Source: an uncultured Burkholderiales bacterium (GTDB lineage: Bacteria > Pseudomonadota > Gammaproteobacteria > Burkholderiales > Burkholderiaceae_C). Taken from it: a stretch of 48,616 bases of DNA. Location of the stretch: contig CAIJIT010000219.1 in assembly GCA_903820745.1 (NCBI GenBank), positions 1 through 48,616 of the forward strand, in the 5' to 3' direction. The position numbers and the translations under genes were made by a program. This document shows, one piece after another, positions 40,145 through 48,616 of this stretch (the first letter of the stretch is position 1; each line of letters starts with the position of its first letter). The notes below the pieces were generated by a model, which worked only from the letters and a program-made list of their open reading frames with translations, made no database searches and was not told where the DNA came from.

Positions 40145-41269
40145 ATGAAACGCCCATGCATCCACCCTCGTTTGCTGAGCTTTGTCATGGTCATCAGCGC
40201 AATGCTGACCGGCAGCGCAGCATTGGCGCAGGCGCAGGAGGAGAAGATCCTCAACATCTACAACTGGTCCGATTACATCGCTGATGACACGCTGAAAAAC
40301 TTCGAGAAAGAGACCGGCATCAAGGTCCGTTACGACAATTTCGACAACAACGAAATCGTCCATGCCAAACTGGTCGCCGGCCGTACCGGCTATGACATCG
40401 TCGTGCCCTCCTCCTATTGGGCCAGGCTGCAAGCTGATGGCGGTTTGCTGCGCAAGCTCGACAAGTCAAAAATTCCCAACTTCAAGAATCTCGACCCCGG
40501 ACTGCTGGCGCAGTTGAGCAAGCTCGATCCGGGCAATGACTACATGGTCGACTGGCTTTGGGGTTACACCACGGTCGGCATCAATGTCGACAAGGTCAAG
40601 GCCGCGCTCGGCAAGTTAGCTATGCCTGAGAACGCCTGGGACCTGATCTTCAAGCCCGAATATGCCGCCAAGCTCAAAAGCTGTGGCGTCAGCATGCTCG
40701 ATTCGGCCACCGAGGTGATTCCCGCCGCCTTGCATTACCTCGGCAAACCGGCTTATAGCAAGAACAGCGCCGACTATGCGGGCGTGTCTGCCTTGCTGAA
40801 GAGCATCCGGCCCCATGTCACCCTGTTCAGCAGTTCGGGTTATATCAACGACATGGCCAACGGCTCGATCTGCCTGGCACTGGGCTGGTCGGGCGACATC
40901 AATATCGCTCGGCAGCGTGCGATCGAAGGCAAGACCGGCCAGAAGATCGAAGCGCTGATTCCCAAGACTGGCGGCATCATCTTTATGGATGTGATGGTGA
41001 TCCCGGCGGATGCGCCCAGGCCCGGCAATGCGCACAAGTTCATCAACTACATCCTGCGCCCCGAAGTCCATGCCAGCTTGAGCAACAAGGTCTTCTACGC
41101 CAACCCGAACCAGGCCGCGCGCAAATTCGTCAAGCCCGAAATCGCCAATAACCCGAGCGTTTTTCCCAGCGAGGCTGACATGAAAAAGATGGTGCCGCCC
41201 GATGCGATCAGCAACGAGACGAGGCGCCAGATGACTCGCCTTTACACCTCGTTCAAGACCGGGTTGTGA
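40145..41269 (+). CDS. polyamine ABC transporter, periplasmic binding protein
   Basis: A 374-residue PotF/PotD-type binding protein. Residues 1-30 form a signal peptide (hydrophobic LLSFVMVISAMLTGSAALA, cleavage near AQA). The mature N-terminus LNIYNWSDYIADDTLKNFEKETG is the family signature; the acid and aromatic residues that line polyamine sites lie in segments such as DYMVDWLWGYTTVG and LALGWSGDI. AAGGAG precedes the ATG at 10 nt. The 119-bp gap before it shows no gene and may hold a promoter. It leads a complete transporter set. Confidence 0.9.
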   Translation: MKRPCIHPRLLSFVMVISAMLTGSAALAQAQEEKILNIYNWSDYIADDTLKNFEKETGIKVRYDNFDNNEIVHAKLVAGRTGYDIVVPSSYWARLQADGGLLRKLDKSKIPNFKNLDPGLLAQLSKLDPGNDYMVDWLWGYTTVGINVDKVKAALGKLAMPENAWDLIFKPEYAAKLKSCGVSMLDSATEVIPAALHYLGKPAYSKNSADYAGVSALLKSIRPHVTLFSSSGYINDMANGSICLALGWSGDINIARQRAIEGKTGQKIEALIPKTGGIIFMDVMVIPADAPRPGNAHKFINYILRPEVHASLSNKVFYANPNQAARKFVKPEIANNPSVFPSEADMKKMVPPDAISNETRRQMTRLYTSFKTGL

Positions 41270-41273
41270 GCCG

Positions 41274-42377
41274 ATGAGTGGCACAGCAGTGAACCCGGCC
41301 TATCTGCAACTGCAGCATGTCGTCAAGGATTTTGGTGCCGGCGCGGTCGCGGTCAACGATGTCTCGATCGACATCGCCAAGGGCGAGATCTTCGCCCTGC
41401 TCGGGTCGTCTGGCTGCGGCAAGACGACCTTGCTGCGCATGCTGGCAGGCTTCGAGACGCCGACCAGCGGCCGCATCATCCTGAACGGCCAGGACCTCGC
41501 CGGGCTGCCGCCCTATGCCAGGCCGATCAATATGATGTTCCAGAGCTATGCGCTGTTCCCGCATCTGAGCGTCTGGGACAACATCGCTTTCGGGCTGCGC
41601 CGCGAGGGCCAGGCCAAGGCCGAAATCGCCGCGCGCGTTGAAGCGATGCTCAAGCTGGTGCAACTCGAAAAGTTCGCCCGGCGCAAACCCCATCAGCTGT
41701 CGGGCGGCCAGCAGCAACGCGTCGCGCTGGCGCGCAGCCTGGCCAAGAAGCCGCAACTGCTGCTGCTCGATGAGCCGCTCGGCGCGCTCGACAAGAAGCT
41801 GCGTGAAGAAACCCAGATCGAGCTGGTCAACATCATCGAGGAAGTCGGCGTGACCTGCGTGATGGTCACCCATGACCAGGAAGAAGCGATGACGATGGCC
41901 TCGCGCCTGGCCGTGATGAGCGAAGGCCGCCTGCTGCAGGTCGGCCCGCCGGCGGAGATCTACGAGACACCGGCCACCCGCTTCGTCGCCGACTTCATCG
42001 GCAATGTCAACCTGATGGAAGGCCGACTCTCCACCATCGAGCCCGACCATGTGATCATCGATTGCGCCGATTGCCAGCATCACGTCGGCCATGGCATCAC
42101 CGGCAGCCAGGACATGGCGGTCTCGGTCGCCATCAGGCCCGAAAAAATCCATCTCTCGCGCCATGCGCCCGATGAGGCCTTCAATTGCGCCCGCGGGGTG
42201 GTGCAGGATCTGGCTTACTTCGGCAGCTACACCGTTTACCGACTGAAGCTGGCCAGCGGCGCCATGCTCAAGGTCTCGATCTCCAACACCCAGCGGCACC
42301 GGGAAGATGGTCTGACCTGGGGTGACGAAGCCTGGGCGCATTGGTCGCGCAATGCCCATGTGGTGCTGACGCAATGA
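41274..42377 (+). CDS. polyamine ABC transporter, ATP-binding protein
   Basis: A 367-residue ABC ATPase of the PotA/PotG type. Walker A is GSSGCGKT at residues 44-51, the signature is LSGGQQQR, Walker B is LLLLDEPLGALD, and the switch histidine lies in VTHDQEEAMT. The C-terminal third is the TOBE regulatory domain. It begins 4 nt after the binding-protein gene and overlaps the first permease gene by 4 nt, as expected for potFGHI-like operons. Confidence 0.93.
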   Translation: MSGTAVNPAYLQLQHVVKDFGAGAVAVNDVSIDIAKGEIFALLGSSGCGKTTLLRMLAGFETPTSGRIILNGQDLAGLPPYARPINMMFQSYALFPHLSVWDNIAFGLRREGQAKAEIAARVEAMLKLVQLEKFARRKPHQLSGGQQQRVALARSLAKKPQLLLLDEPLGALDKKLREETQIELVNIIEEVGVTCVMVTHDQEEAMTMASRLAVMSEGRLLQVGPPAEIYETPATRFVADFIGNVNLMEGRLSTIEPDHVIIDCADCQHHVGHGITGSQDMAVSVAIRPEKIHLSRHAPDEAFNCARGVVQDLAYFGSYTVYRLKLASGAMLKVSISNTQRHREDGLTWGDEAWAHWSRNAHVVLTQ

Positions 42378-43300
42378 AACATTTTTCGCAAAGCTCGGGC
42401 CGCATCAACTGGGGCCGGCGCTTCGTCATCGGTCTGCCCTATGGCTGGCTGCTGCTGTTCTTTGCCTTGCCCTTCCTGATCGTGCTGAAAATCAGTGTCT
42501 CGGAAATGGAGACCGTGCGCTTCAAAGACCTGTTCAGCTATGCCGATGGAGCGCTGCGACTGGCGATCAAGACCGGCAACTATTTGTTCATCACCGAGGA
42601 TCCGCTTTACCTGAGCGCCTACCTGGGCAGCATCAAATACGCGGCCATCACCACCATCGGCTGTTTGTTCATCGGCTACCCCTTCGCCTACTTCATGGCA
42701 AGGAGCCGGCGCGCACTGCAACCGATCTTGCTGATGCTGGTGATGCTGCCCTTCTGGACCAGCTTCCTCTTGCGCGTCTACGCCTGGAAGGGCCTGCTCG
42801 GCGAACAGGGCTGGGTGACCGAGCTGATCGCCGCGCTGGGCGTCGACCGGCTGCTGCTCGCCGCCGGCCTGATTCCGGCATTGGGCAAGCTGATGAACAC
42901 GCCGTTCTCGCTGGTGCTGGGCATGGTCTACGCTTACCTGCCCTTCATGATCCTGCCGCTTTATGCCAATCTGTCGAAGCTGGATCTGCGCTTGCTCGAG
43001 GCTGCCGCCAACCTCGGCGCCACGCCCTGGGTGGCATTCTGGAAGGTCACCGTGCCGCTCTCCCAGGCCGGCATCATTGCCGGATCGATGCTGGTTCTGA
43101 TCCCCTGCATCGGCGAATTCGTCATCCCCGAACTGCTGGGCGGCCCGCAGACGCTGATGATCGGCCGCGTGCTCTGGGACGAGTTCTTCAGCAACAACGA
43201 CTGGCCGATGGCCTCGGCGGTCGCGGTGGTGATGATCCTGTTGATCATCGTGCCGCTGGCGCTGTTCAACAAATACCAGGGCCGGGAGGCTGCCGCATGA
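42374..43300 (+). CDS. polyamine ABC transporter, permease 1 (PotH-like)
   Basis: A 308-residue permease with six membrane helices (the first GLPYGWLLLFFALPFLIVLKISVSE). The EAA loop that contacts the ATPase is visible as EAAANLGATPWVAFWKVTVPLS. The frame is open further upstream, but the ATG at 42374 overlaps the ATPase stop (ATGA) and its N-terminus fits the family. It would pair with the next permease to form the channel. Confidence 0.92.
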   Translation: MKHFSQSSGRINWGRRFVIGLPYGWLLLFFALPFLIVLKISVSEMETVRFKDLFSYADGALRLAIKTGNYLFITEDPLYLSAYLGSIKYAAITTIGCLFIGYPFAYFMARSRRALQPILLMLVMLPFWTSFLLRVYAWKGLLGEQGWVTELIAALGVDRLLLAAGLIPALGKLMNTPFSLVLGMVYAYLPFMILPLYANLSKLDLRLLEAAANLGATPWVAFWKVTVPLSQAGIIAGSMLVLIPCIGEFVIPELLGGPQTLMIGRVLWDEFFSNNDWPMASAVAVVMILLIIVPLALFNKYQGREAAA

Positions 43301-44151
43301 AGCGCGCCTTGCTCGGACCGCTGGCCACCCGCTGCTTCGCCGCCGGCTGGCTGGGCCTGGGTTTCATCTTCCTCTATCTGCCGATCCTGGCCTTGGTGAT
43401 CTATTCCTTCAATAATTCCAGGCTGCCTGCGGTCTGGGGTGGCTTCACGCTGAAATGGTTCGCGGCCTTGTCCGACGACGCCGAGATGCTGGCCGGCCTG
43501 TGGCTGTCGCTGCAGATCGCTTTTTTGACCGCCTGCGCTTCGGTGCTGCTGGGAACCTTGGCGGCTTTCGCCCTGGTCAAGTACCCGCGCTTTGGCGGCC
43601 GCACCTTGTTTGCCGGCATGCTCAGTGCGCCGCTGGTGATGCCCGAAGTCATCATCGGCCTGTCGCTGCTCTTGATGCTGGTCTCGCTGCAAAGGGCCTT
43701 CGGTTTCCCCGAACGCGGCCTGATGACGATCTGGCTCGGCCATCTGCTGATCGGATTGGCCTATGCCACGGTGGTCGTGCAAGCCAGGCTGAAAGACCTG
43801 CCGCCCGAACTCGAAGAAGCGGCAATGAACCTCGGCGCCAGGCCGGCACAGGTCTTTTTTCTGGTGACGATGCCGATGATCGCGCCTTCGCTGTTGTCGG
43901 CCTGGCTGCTGACCTTCACGCTGTCTCTCGATGATGTCGTGCTGTCGGCCTTTCTGTCCGGCCCCGGCGCCACCACCATGCCCTTGGTGATCTTCTCGCG
44001 CGCTCGTCTCGGGCTCAGCCCCAGCATCAACGCAGTCGCCACCGTCATCATCGTCGTGGTCTCGATCGCGGTGATCGTCGCCAGCTACCTGATCGCAAGG
44101 GCTGAGCGGCGGCGCAGCCAGGAAATGGCCCAAGCGCAGCATCATGCTTGA
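43297..44151 (+). CDS. polyamine ABC transporter, permease 2 (PotI-like)
   Basis: The second permease, 284 residues, with six helices. The first cytoplasmic/periplasmic segments (YLPILALVIYSFNNSR) and the EAA loop EEAAMNLGARPAQVFFLVTMPMI are typical of PotC/PotI. SLDDVVLSAFLSGPGATTMPL is another family block. The ATG overlaps the previous gene by 4 nt. The coupled order of binding protein, ATPase and two permeases indicates one functional importer. Confidence 0.92.
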   Translation: MKRALLGPLATRCFAAGWLGLGFIFLYLPILALVIYSFNNSRLPAVWGGFTLKWFAALSDDAEMLAGLWLSLQIAFLTACASVLLGTLAAFALVKYPRFGGRTLFAGMLSAPLVMPEVIIGLSLLLMLVSLQRAFGFPERGLMTIWLGHLLIGLAYATVVVQARLKDLPPELEEAAMNLGARPAQVFFLVTMPMIAPSLLSAWLLTFTLSLDDVVLSAFLSGPGATTMPLVIFSRARLGLSPSINAVATVIIVVVSIAVIVASYLIARAERRRSQEMAQAQHHA

Positions 44152-44160
44152 GCCCGCCAG

Positions 44161-45084
44161 TTGTCAGCAGCGGACCGCTTGCGGGTGAAATACCCTCCCA
44201 TCCCCTGGCTGGCCTATGCCTGTCTGGCGCTGAGCACCAGCCTGATCGGCAGCTATGTCGGAATCGCCAAGCTGCTGTTGCTGGCCTTCCCGGTCTTTTT
44301 GCTCGCCTGGCTGCGCTTTGGCCTGGCGGCGGTGATGATGCTCGGCTGGCTCGGAAAAAGCCCGGATGAAGCGCCCCTCAACGCCAGGTCGCGCTGGCTG
44401 CTGTTCTGGGAATCCTTTCTGGGCAATTTTCTTTTTTCGGTCTGCCTGCTCTATGGCCTGAAAGCCAGCTCGGCGATGGTCGCCGGCGTGATCCTCGCCG
44501 GCATCCCGGCAGCCGTGGCGCTGCTGGGATGGCTGCTGCTGGGCGAGCGCATCAGCCGCCAGACAATGCTCGGACTGATCTGCAGCGTGACCGGCATCGC
44601 CATGGTCGCCTTGGAGCGGGCCGAGCCGGCTACCGGCACTTCGGCCTTCGGCGCCTTGTTGCTGGTGGCCGCCATGCTCTGCGAAGCCAGCTATGTCGTG
44701 ATCGGCAAACAGCTGACCGCGCAGCTGACGCCAAAACGCATCAGCGCCTTGATCAATCTCTGGGGCTGGGTGTTGGTAACGCCGTTTGGCATCTGGCAGG
44801 CGCTCAGCTTCGATTTCAGCGTACCAAGCGCCACCCATTGGGGTCAGCTGCTGTTTTACGCCGCAGCAGCCAGCATCATCTCGGTCTGGCTGTGGATGAC
44901 CGGTCTGCAGAAGGTGCCCGCCGCGCAGGCCGGTGTGTTCCAGATCTTTCTACCGCTGGCCTCGGCCCTGGTCGGCTTGGCGCTGGGCGAGCAGATGAGC
45001 TTGTTCCAGGCCATGGCGTTCGGCCTGGCTTTGCTCGGCTTGCTGCTGGCCACCTGGCCCAAGCGCGTCGATGCCATACGATGA
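44161..45084 (+). CDS. EamA/DMT-family transporter
   Basis: A second ten-helix EamA transporter, up to 307 residues. Both EamA repeats are readable (ACLALSTSLIGSYVGIAKLLLLAFPVF in parts, and LLLVAAMLCEASYVVIGKQL). It begins 9 nt after the permease gene, so it could share the polyamine transcript. Start codons TTG at 44161 and GTG at 44185 are both possible and neither has a good ribosome-binding site. The substrate is unknown; the location hints at export of an amine or amino acid but does not prove it. Confidence 0.84.
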   Translation: MSAADRLRVKYPPIPWLAYACLALSTSLIGSYVGIAKLLLLAFPVFLLAWLRFGLAAVMMLGWLGKSPDEAPLNARSRWLLFWESFLGNFLFSVCLLYGLKASSAMVAGVILAGIPAAVALLGWLLLGERISRQTMLGLICSVTGIAMVALERAEPATGTSAFGALLLVAAMLCEASYVVIGKQLTAQLTPKRISALINLWGWVLVTPFGIWQALSFDFSVPSATHWGQLLFYAAAASIISVWLWMTGLQKVPAAQAGVFQIFLPLASALVGLALGEQMSLFQAMAFGLALLGLLLATWPKRVDAIR

Positions 45085-45121
45085 TGCCCATTTACCCCAG
45101 TCCTCCTCTTTCAAGAACCCC

Positions 45122-46102
45122 ATGAGCAAGCCACCCAGCCATCTGCGCATTCATCAATTCGCCGGTCTGCGCGCCGGCCCGAAACTACTGGTCAGCGCTG
45201 CCGTGCATGGCAACGAGGTCTGCGGCGTCAATGCCAGCCAGCGCGTCATCGATGCGCTCGACAGCGGCGCCCTGACGCTGTTGCGCGGCAGCGTGACTTT
45301 CATCCCGATCGTCAATCCGCTGGCGCATCAACTGGTCCGGCGCGAAGGCGATCGCAACCTGAACCGCAACCTGCGCCCGCCGGTGGTGCCGCAGGACTTC
45401 GAGGACCGCATCGCCGCCAGGCTCTGCCCCCTGCTCGCAGCCCATGAGGTGCTGCTCGACTTGCATTCCTTCCAGGGCAAGGGTCAGGCGTTCGTGATGC
45501 TCGGCCCGCGCAACAATAGCGATGAACTCGAACCGTTCGCCCACCAGGCTGAAGAAGCTGCGCTGGCCTCCTGCCTGGGCCCGACGCGCATCGTCGAGGG
45601 CTGGCTGTCGACCTATGCACTGGGCTTGCAGCGCCGTGCAGCACGCGGCCATGACGGCACGCGCGCTCAGGCGCTGGTGCAGGATCCGCATTACGGCGTC
45701 GGCACCACCGAATACATGCGTTCGCAAGGCGGTTATGGCGTCACGCTCGAATGCGGACAGCATCTGGACCCGGCAGCACCCGAAGTCGCGTACCAGGCGA
45801 TTCTGCGCACGATGCAACTGCTCGGCCTGATCGACGCCGGGGCAGTCACTGCCCATCAACCAGCCGAGCCGCCGGAATTGCTGCAGCTCTACGAGGTGAT
45901 CGACCGCGAACATGCAAACGACAGTTTCGAGCGCGAATGGGCCAGCTTTGATGCCGTCACCCTCGGCCAGCGCATCGGCACCCGCCATGACGGCAAGCCG
46001 GTACTCGCGCCTTCGGCCGGGCGCATCGTTTTCCCCAACAGCAAAGCCCAGGCCGGACAGGAATGGTTCTATCTGGCCCGCGCCAGCGACAGAAAGCTCT
46101 AG
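45122..46102 (+). CDS. succinylglutamate desuccinylase/aspartoacylase-family zinc hydrolase
   Basis: A 326-residue member of the M14-like AstE/AspA family, which hydrolyses N-acyl amino acids or related amides. The zinc-binding HxxE is His29-Glu32 in AAVHGNEVCG, and the third ligand lies in LLDLHSFQG near residue 119; DRNLNRNLRP carries the substrate-carboxylate arginines, and GVTLECGQH contains the probable catalytic glutamate. A C-terminal beta-domain follows. The ATG at 45122 is preferred over an upstream ATG within the EamA gene. The exact substrate is not known. Confidence 0.85.
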   Translation: MSKPPSHLRIHQFAGLRAGPKLLVSAAVHGNEVCGVNASQRVIDALDSGALTLLRGSVTFIPIVNPLAHQLVRREGDRNLNRNLRPPVVPQDFEDRIAARLCPLLAAHEVLLDLHSFQGKGQAFVMLGPRNNSDELEPFAHQAEEAALASCLGPTRIVEGWLSTYALGLQRRAARGHDGTRAQALVQDPHYGVGTTEYMRSQGGYGVTLECGQHLDPAAPEVAYQAILRTMQLLGLIDAGAVTAHQPAEPPELLQLYEVIDREHANDSFEREWASFDAVTLGQRIGTRHDGKPVLAPSAGRIVFPNSKAQAGQEWFYLARASDRKL

Positions 46103-46104
46103 CC

Positions 46105-46764
46105 ATGAAAATTGACTTTGTTTCCGACGTCTCCTGTCCCTGGTGCGTGATCGGCCTGCTCGGTCTCGAGCAAGGCATTGCGCAAGTCCGGCGGGACATC
46201 CCTGACCTGGTCGTCAATCTGCATTTCCAGCCCTTCGAGTTGAACCCGCAAATGGCGCCCGAAGGCGAGGAGATCAACGACCATCTGATGCGCAAATACG
46301 GCAAGTCTGCGAGCGAGTTCGAGCAAACCCGCGAGGCGATCCGCGAACGCGGTGCGGCGCTCGGCTTTACCTTTACCAAGGGCGCACGCGGCCATATCTA
46401 CAACACCTTCGACAGCCACCGCTTGCTGCATTGGGCCGGCCTGCAGGGCGATGAATTGCAGCATGACCTGAAGCTGGCCCTGTTCAAAGCCTATTTCACC
46501 GATGGCCAGAATCCGGGGTCGCATCAGGTGCTGGCTGCTGCCGCAGCCGCAGTCGGGCTCGATGCCGGCGCGGCCGCCGAAGTCCTGGCCAGCAGCGCTT
46601 ATGCCGCGGAGGTGCGGGAAGCCCAGGCGCTCTGGCAGTCGCATGGCATCCATGCGGTGCCGGCGGTCATCATCAACGACCGGCATTTGATCGAGGGCGG
46701 GCAGCCGCCCGAAATGTTTGCCCGGGCGCTGCGCCAGATTGCTGCCGAGACAGCGCGGGCCTGA
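46105..46764 (+). CDS. FrnE-like DsbA-family oxidoreductase
   Basis: A 219-residue thioredoxin-fold protein with a helical insertion, of the DsbA/FrnE family. The redox motif is Cys11-Pro-Trp-Cys14 in DVSCPWCVIG, the cis-proline is in HAVPAVIIND, and NTFDSHRLLHWA is the family block. There is no signal peptide, so it is probably cytoplasmic. Members include polyketide-related and disulfide isomerase-like enzymes; the role here is not known. It begins 2 nt after the aspartoacylase-like gene and the two are surely cotranscribed. Confidence 0.9.
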   Translation: MKIDFVSDVSCPWCVIGLLGLEQGIAQVRRDIPDLVVNLHFQPFELNPQMAPEGEEINDHLMRKYGKSASEFEQTREAIRERGAALGFTFTKGARGHIYNTFDSHRLLHWAGLQGDELQHDLKLALFKAYFTDGQNPGSHQVLAAAAAAVGLDAGAAAEVLASSAYAAEVREAQALWQSHGIHAVPAVIINDRHLIEGGQPPEMFARALRQIAAETARA

Positions 46765-46839
46765 GACAATCACCAACTTTGCCCGACGCAGCTGAACCAT
46801 CCAGGCGGCGGGCTTCAGGCTTACAGAGCAAGGATTGCA

Positions 46840-47799
46840 GTGTTCAAGAATTTGATGGTTTACAGGATCGGCCAGGGCTGGCAGGCCACGGTCGCGCAAA
46901 TTGAAGCAAGCCTGCAAAAGGCGGTATTTGTTGAATGTGGTGCCACCCAGGCCCAGTCACTCGGCTGGGCCCCACCCCGAGGTGAAGCCAATGGCGCCTT
47001 GATCGAGGACATCGGCGGTCAATGGTTGTTACAGCTGAAGCTCGAGCAGCGCGTGTTGCCGGGCTCGGTGGTCAAGCGCAGGGCTGAAGAGATGGCCTTG
47101 CAGATCGAGCAGGAAACCGGCCGCAAACCGGGCAAAAAGCAGACCAAGGACTTGCGCGAACATGCAACGCTCGAGTTGCTGCCGATGGCTTTCACCAAGC
47201 AGTCAAACATCAAGGTCTGGATCGCGCCACAGCAGCAATTGCTGATGGTCGACGCCAGCAGCGCCAGTCGCGCCGAAGAAGTGGTGACGCTGCTGATCAA
47301 GTCGCTCGATGGACTTTCCTTGAACCTGATCCAGACCGCTGAAACCCCGGCGGCCTGCATGGCCGCCTGGCTCACCGATGGTGAACCGCCCGAGGGCTTC
47401 AGCGTCGACCGCGAATGCGAGCTCAAGAGCGTCGATGAAATGAAATCGGTCGTGCGCTATGCCCGCCATGCGCTTGATATCGAAGAAGTCCGCCAGCATC
47501 TCAGCGGCGGCAAAGCACCCACCAGGCTGGCCATGAGCTGGCGCGACCGGGTCTCTTTCATGCTGACCGACACGCTGCAGATCAAGAAGATTGCCTTTCT
47601 CGACCTTGTCTTCGAGGGTCGCGAAAGCCCTGAAAAAGATGCAGCCTTCGACGCCGATGCAGCGCTGGCCACCGGTGAGCTCAGCAAGCTGATCCCGCAA
47701 CTGCTCGAGTCACTGGGCGGCGAGCATGACTTTGCCAATCCTTCGGCAGCAGCGCTGCCAGCCCCGCCAGCCAGCACCGAAGCCGCGCCCTGGGACTGA
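46840..47799 (+). CDS. rdgC: recombination-associated protein RdgC
   Basis: A 319-residue nucleoid-associated, ring-forming DNA-binding protein that restrains RecA filament activity. The N-terminus MFKNLMVYRI and the block SLGWAPPRG are the clear signatures; VDREcELKS-type (VDRECELKSVDE) and VRYARHALDIEEV follow in the second half. The start is GTG at 46840 with AAGGA at 5-nt spacing. The C-terminus ends in a Pro/Ala-rich tail. It converges with the MFS gene across only 7 nt. Confidence 0.95.
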   Translation: MFKNLMVYRIGQGWQATVAQIEASLQKAVFVECGATQAQSLGWAPPRGEANGALIEDIGGQWLLQLKLEQRVLPGSVVKRRAEEMALQIEQETGRKPGKKQTKDLREHATLELLPMAFTKQSNIKVWIAPQQQLLMVDASSASRAEEVVTLLIKSLDGLSLNLIQTAETPAACMAAWLTDGEPPEGFSVDRECELKSVDEMKSVVRYARHALDIEEVRQHLSGGKAPTRLAMSWRDRVSFMLTDTLQIKKIAFLDLVFEGRESPEKDAAFDADAALATGELSKLIPQLLESLGGEHDFANPSAAALPAPPASTEAAPWD

Positions 47800-47811
47800 G
47801 GCTCACTCAGT
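47795..47811. other. small inverted repeat at the convergent rdgC/MFS stops
   Basis: ACTGAG and CTCAGT flank a 5-nt loop and cover both stop codons of the convergent genes. It could act as a weak two-way 3' end, but it is short and has no T-run in either direction. Confidence 0.3.
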
Positions 47812-48616
47812 TGGCGGCTTGCGGCCGCTGCATCGCGCGGGCCAGATAAAACCCCAGCAACAGCACCACCAGGCCGCCACCGGCGATCACGGCAGCGCTG
47901 CCGATCCTCTCGATCAGGTCGGCGGCCAGCAGCACCCCCAGCGATTGGCCCAGAAACAGCGCCGAGGAAAACAGCGCGACCGCGGTACCGCGTGCCGCTG
48001 GCGCCATCCGCGTGGCGTTGGCCTGCATGACGGTATGGAACATGAAGAAGCCAAAGCCGCTGAGCAGACAGGCCGGCAAGGTGATCTGCCAATACGGCGC
48101 GAAGGCAAAAATCAGCGTCGACAAGCTCATCAGACAGGCACCCAGCCTGGCCAGAACAGTCTGCTCGAAGCGCTGCATCAAACGCCGCGCTGCCATCATG
48201 TAAAGCAAGCCGCCCAGGCCGAACAAAGCGACGATGGCACCCGCCGAAGTCAGTGGCAAGCCCAGCGCATGGTGCAGATGCGAAGGCCAGATCGCCAGCA
48301 CGCCAAAGCCTGCCGCGCCCTCGAGCAAGGCAACCAGCAGGACGATTCGCGACCAGGGTCCGATCACGATCAAGAGCGTCTGCGCCACCAAGCCGGGTGC
48401 CGATGCCGGGCGCGCGACCGGCCGGGCATCTGCCTGGCTGCGCCAGTCGAGCAACAACAAGACGCCAACCAGGCCGAAGATCATCGCCAGCAAGACGAAG
48501 GCCCAGCGCCAGCCCAAGGTGTCGCTGAGCAAGCCGCCAAACAACTGGCCGCCGACGATGCCCATGGTGGTACCCAGGCCAACGCGCGCCAGCATTTCCT
48601 GGATCTGGTCTTCGGC
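47807..48616 (-). CDS. MFS transporter (partial, cut by window edge)
   Basis: The last 269 residues of a major facilitator superfamily transporter; the frame is open to the end of the window and the N-terminal helices lie beyond it. Visible are the end of the first six-helix bundle (GTTMGIVGGQLFGGLLSDTLGWRWAFVLLA, written here only as a pattern of the motif-C/helix-5 region), a hydrophilic central loop with DWRSQADARP, and six further helices. The GWRWAF segment is typical of drug-efflux (DHA) MFS proteins. Substrate is unknown. Confidence 0.88.
   Translation of the reverse strand, partial: AEDQIQEMLARVGLGTTMGIVGGQLFGGLLSDTLGWRWAFVLLAMIFGLVGVLLLLDWRSQADARPVARPASAPGLVAQTLLIVIGPWSRIVLLVALLEGAAGFGVLAIWPSHLHHALGLPLTSAGAIVALFGLGGLLYMMAARRLMQRFEQTVLARLGACLMSLSTLIFAFAPYWQITLPACLLSGFGFFMFHTVMQANATRMAPAARGTAVALFSSALFLGQSLGVLLAADLIERIGSAAVIAGGGLVVLLLGFYLARAMQRPQAAN

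Overview
This window looks like a chromosomal core segment of a betaproteobacterium of the order Burkholderiales, probably Comamonadaceae or a close relative. That placement is an inference from gene order (metZ-purF-cvpA-SPOR gene-folC-accD-trpABF-truA-fimV-asd-leuBDC-lysR), from protein signatures and from the GC-rich coding style; no database search was run. There are no phage genes, insertion sequences or CRISPR arrays. Coding density is high and many neighbouring genes overlap by the 4-nt ATGA/GTGA junction that suggests translational coupling. Region 1 (1-19790, all minus strand) is a long housekeeping block: tRNA-Glu and tRNA-Ala with their own promoter behind gltX, then metZ and purF, cvpA, a SPOR-domain gene, folC, accD, the trpF-trpB-trpA group, truA, fimV, asd, and leuC-leuD-leuB led by a LysR regulator. 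A strong intrinsic terminator lies between accD and folC. Region 2 (19791-28429) is a methylmalonyl-CoA module: methylmalonyl-CoA mutase, a GNAT acetyltransferase, the MeaB chaperone GTPase, acyl-CoA carboxylase beta and biotin subunits and a VOC epimerase-like protein, all on the minus strand, with a divergent GntR/FCD regulator. Together they would convert propionyl-CoA to succinyl-CoA. Just upstream of the biotin-carboxylase gene the translation start appears three times in tandem, giving two very short overlapping ORFs that begin like the real protein; this is the most unusual structure in the window. Region 3 (28426-37871) is mixed: an MscS channel and an HDAC-family deacetylase (minus), then mltB, ridA, dsbB, a YebC-family gene, a small secreted orphan, a TerC-type protein, a Bax-inhibitor-1-type protein and an EamA transporter (plus). 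It holds two clear pseudogenes on the minus strand: a comEC remnant (two nonsense codons plus loss of most of the gene) and the 3' end of a gamma-glutamyltransferase gene (5' truncation, internal deletion, frameshift, nonsense codon). Region 4 (37936-44151, plus) is a polyamine/omega-amino-acid module: a class III aminotransferase, a class I amidotransferase-fold hydrolase and a complete spermidine/putrescine-type ABC transporter (potFGHI-like). Region 5 (44161-48616) has a second EamA transporter, an aspartoacylase-like zinc hydrolase, a FrnE-like DsbA-family protein, rdgC and, convergent with it, an MFS transporter cut by the window edge. The window is mostly conventional metabolism. The points worth a second look are the triplicated start, the two decaying genes, the non-canonical metal-ligand set of the epimerase-like protein, and several compact regulatory arrangements.
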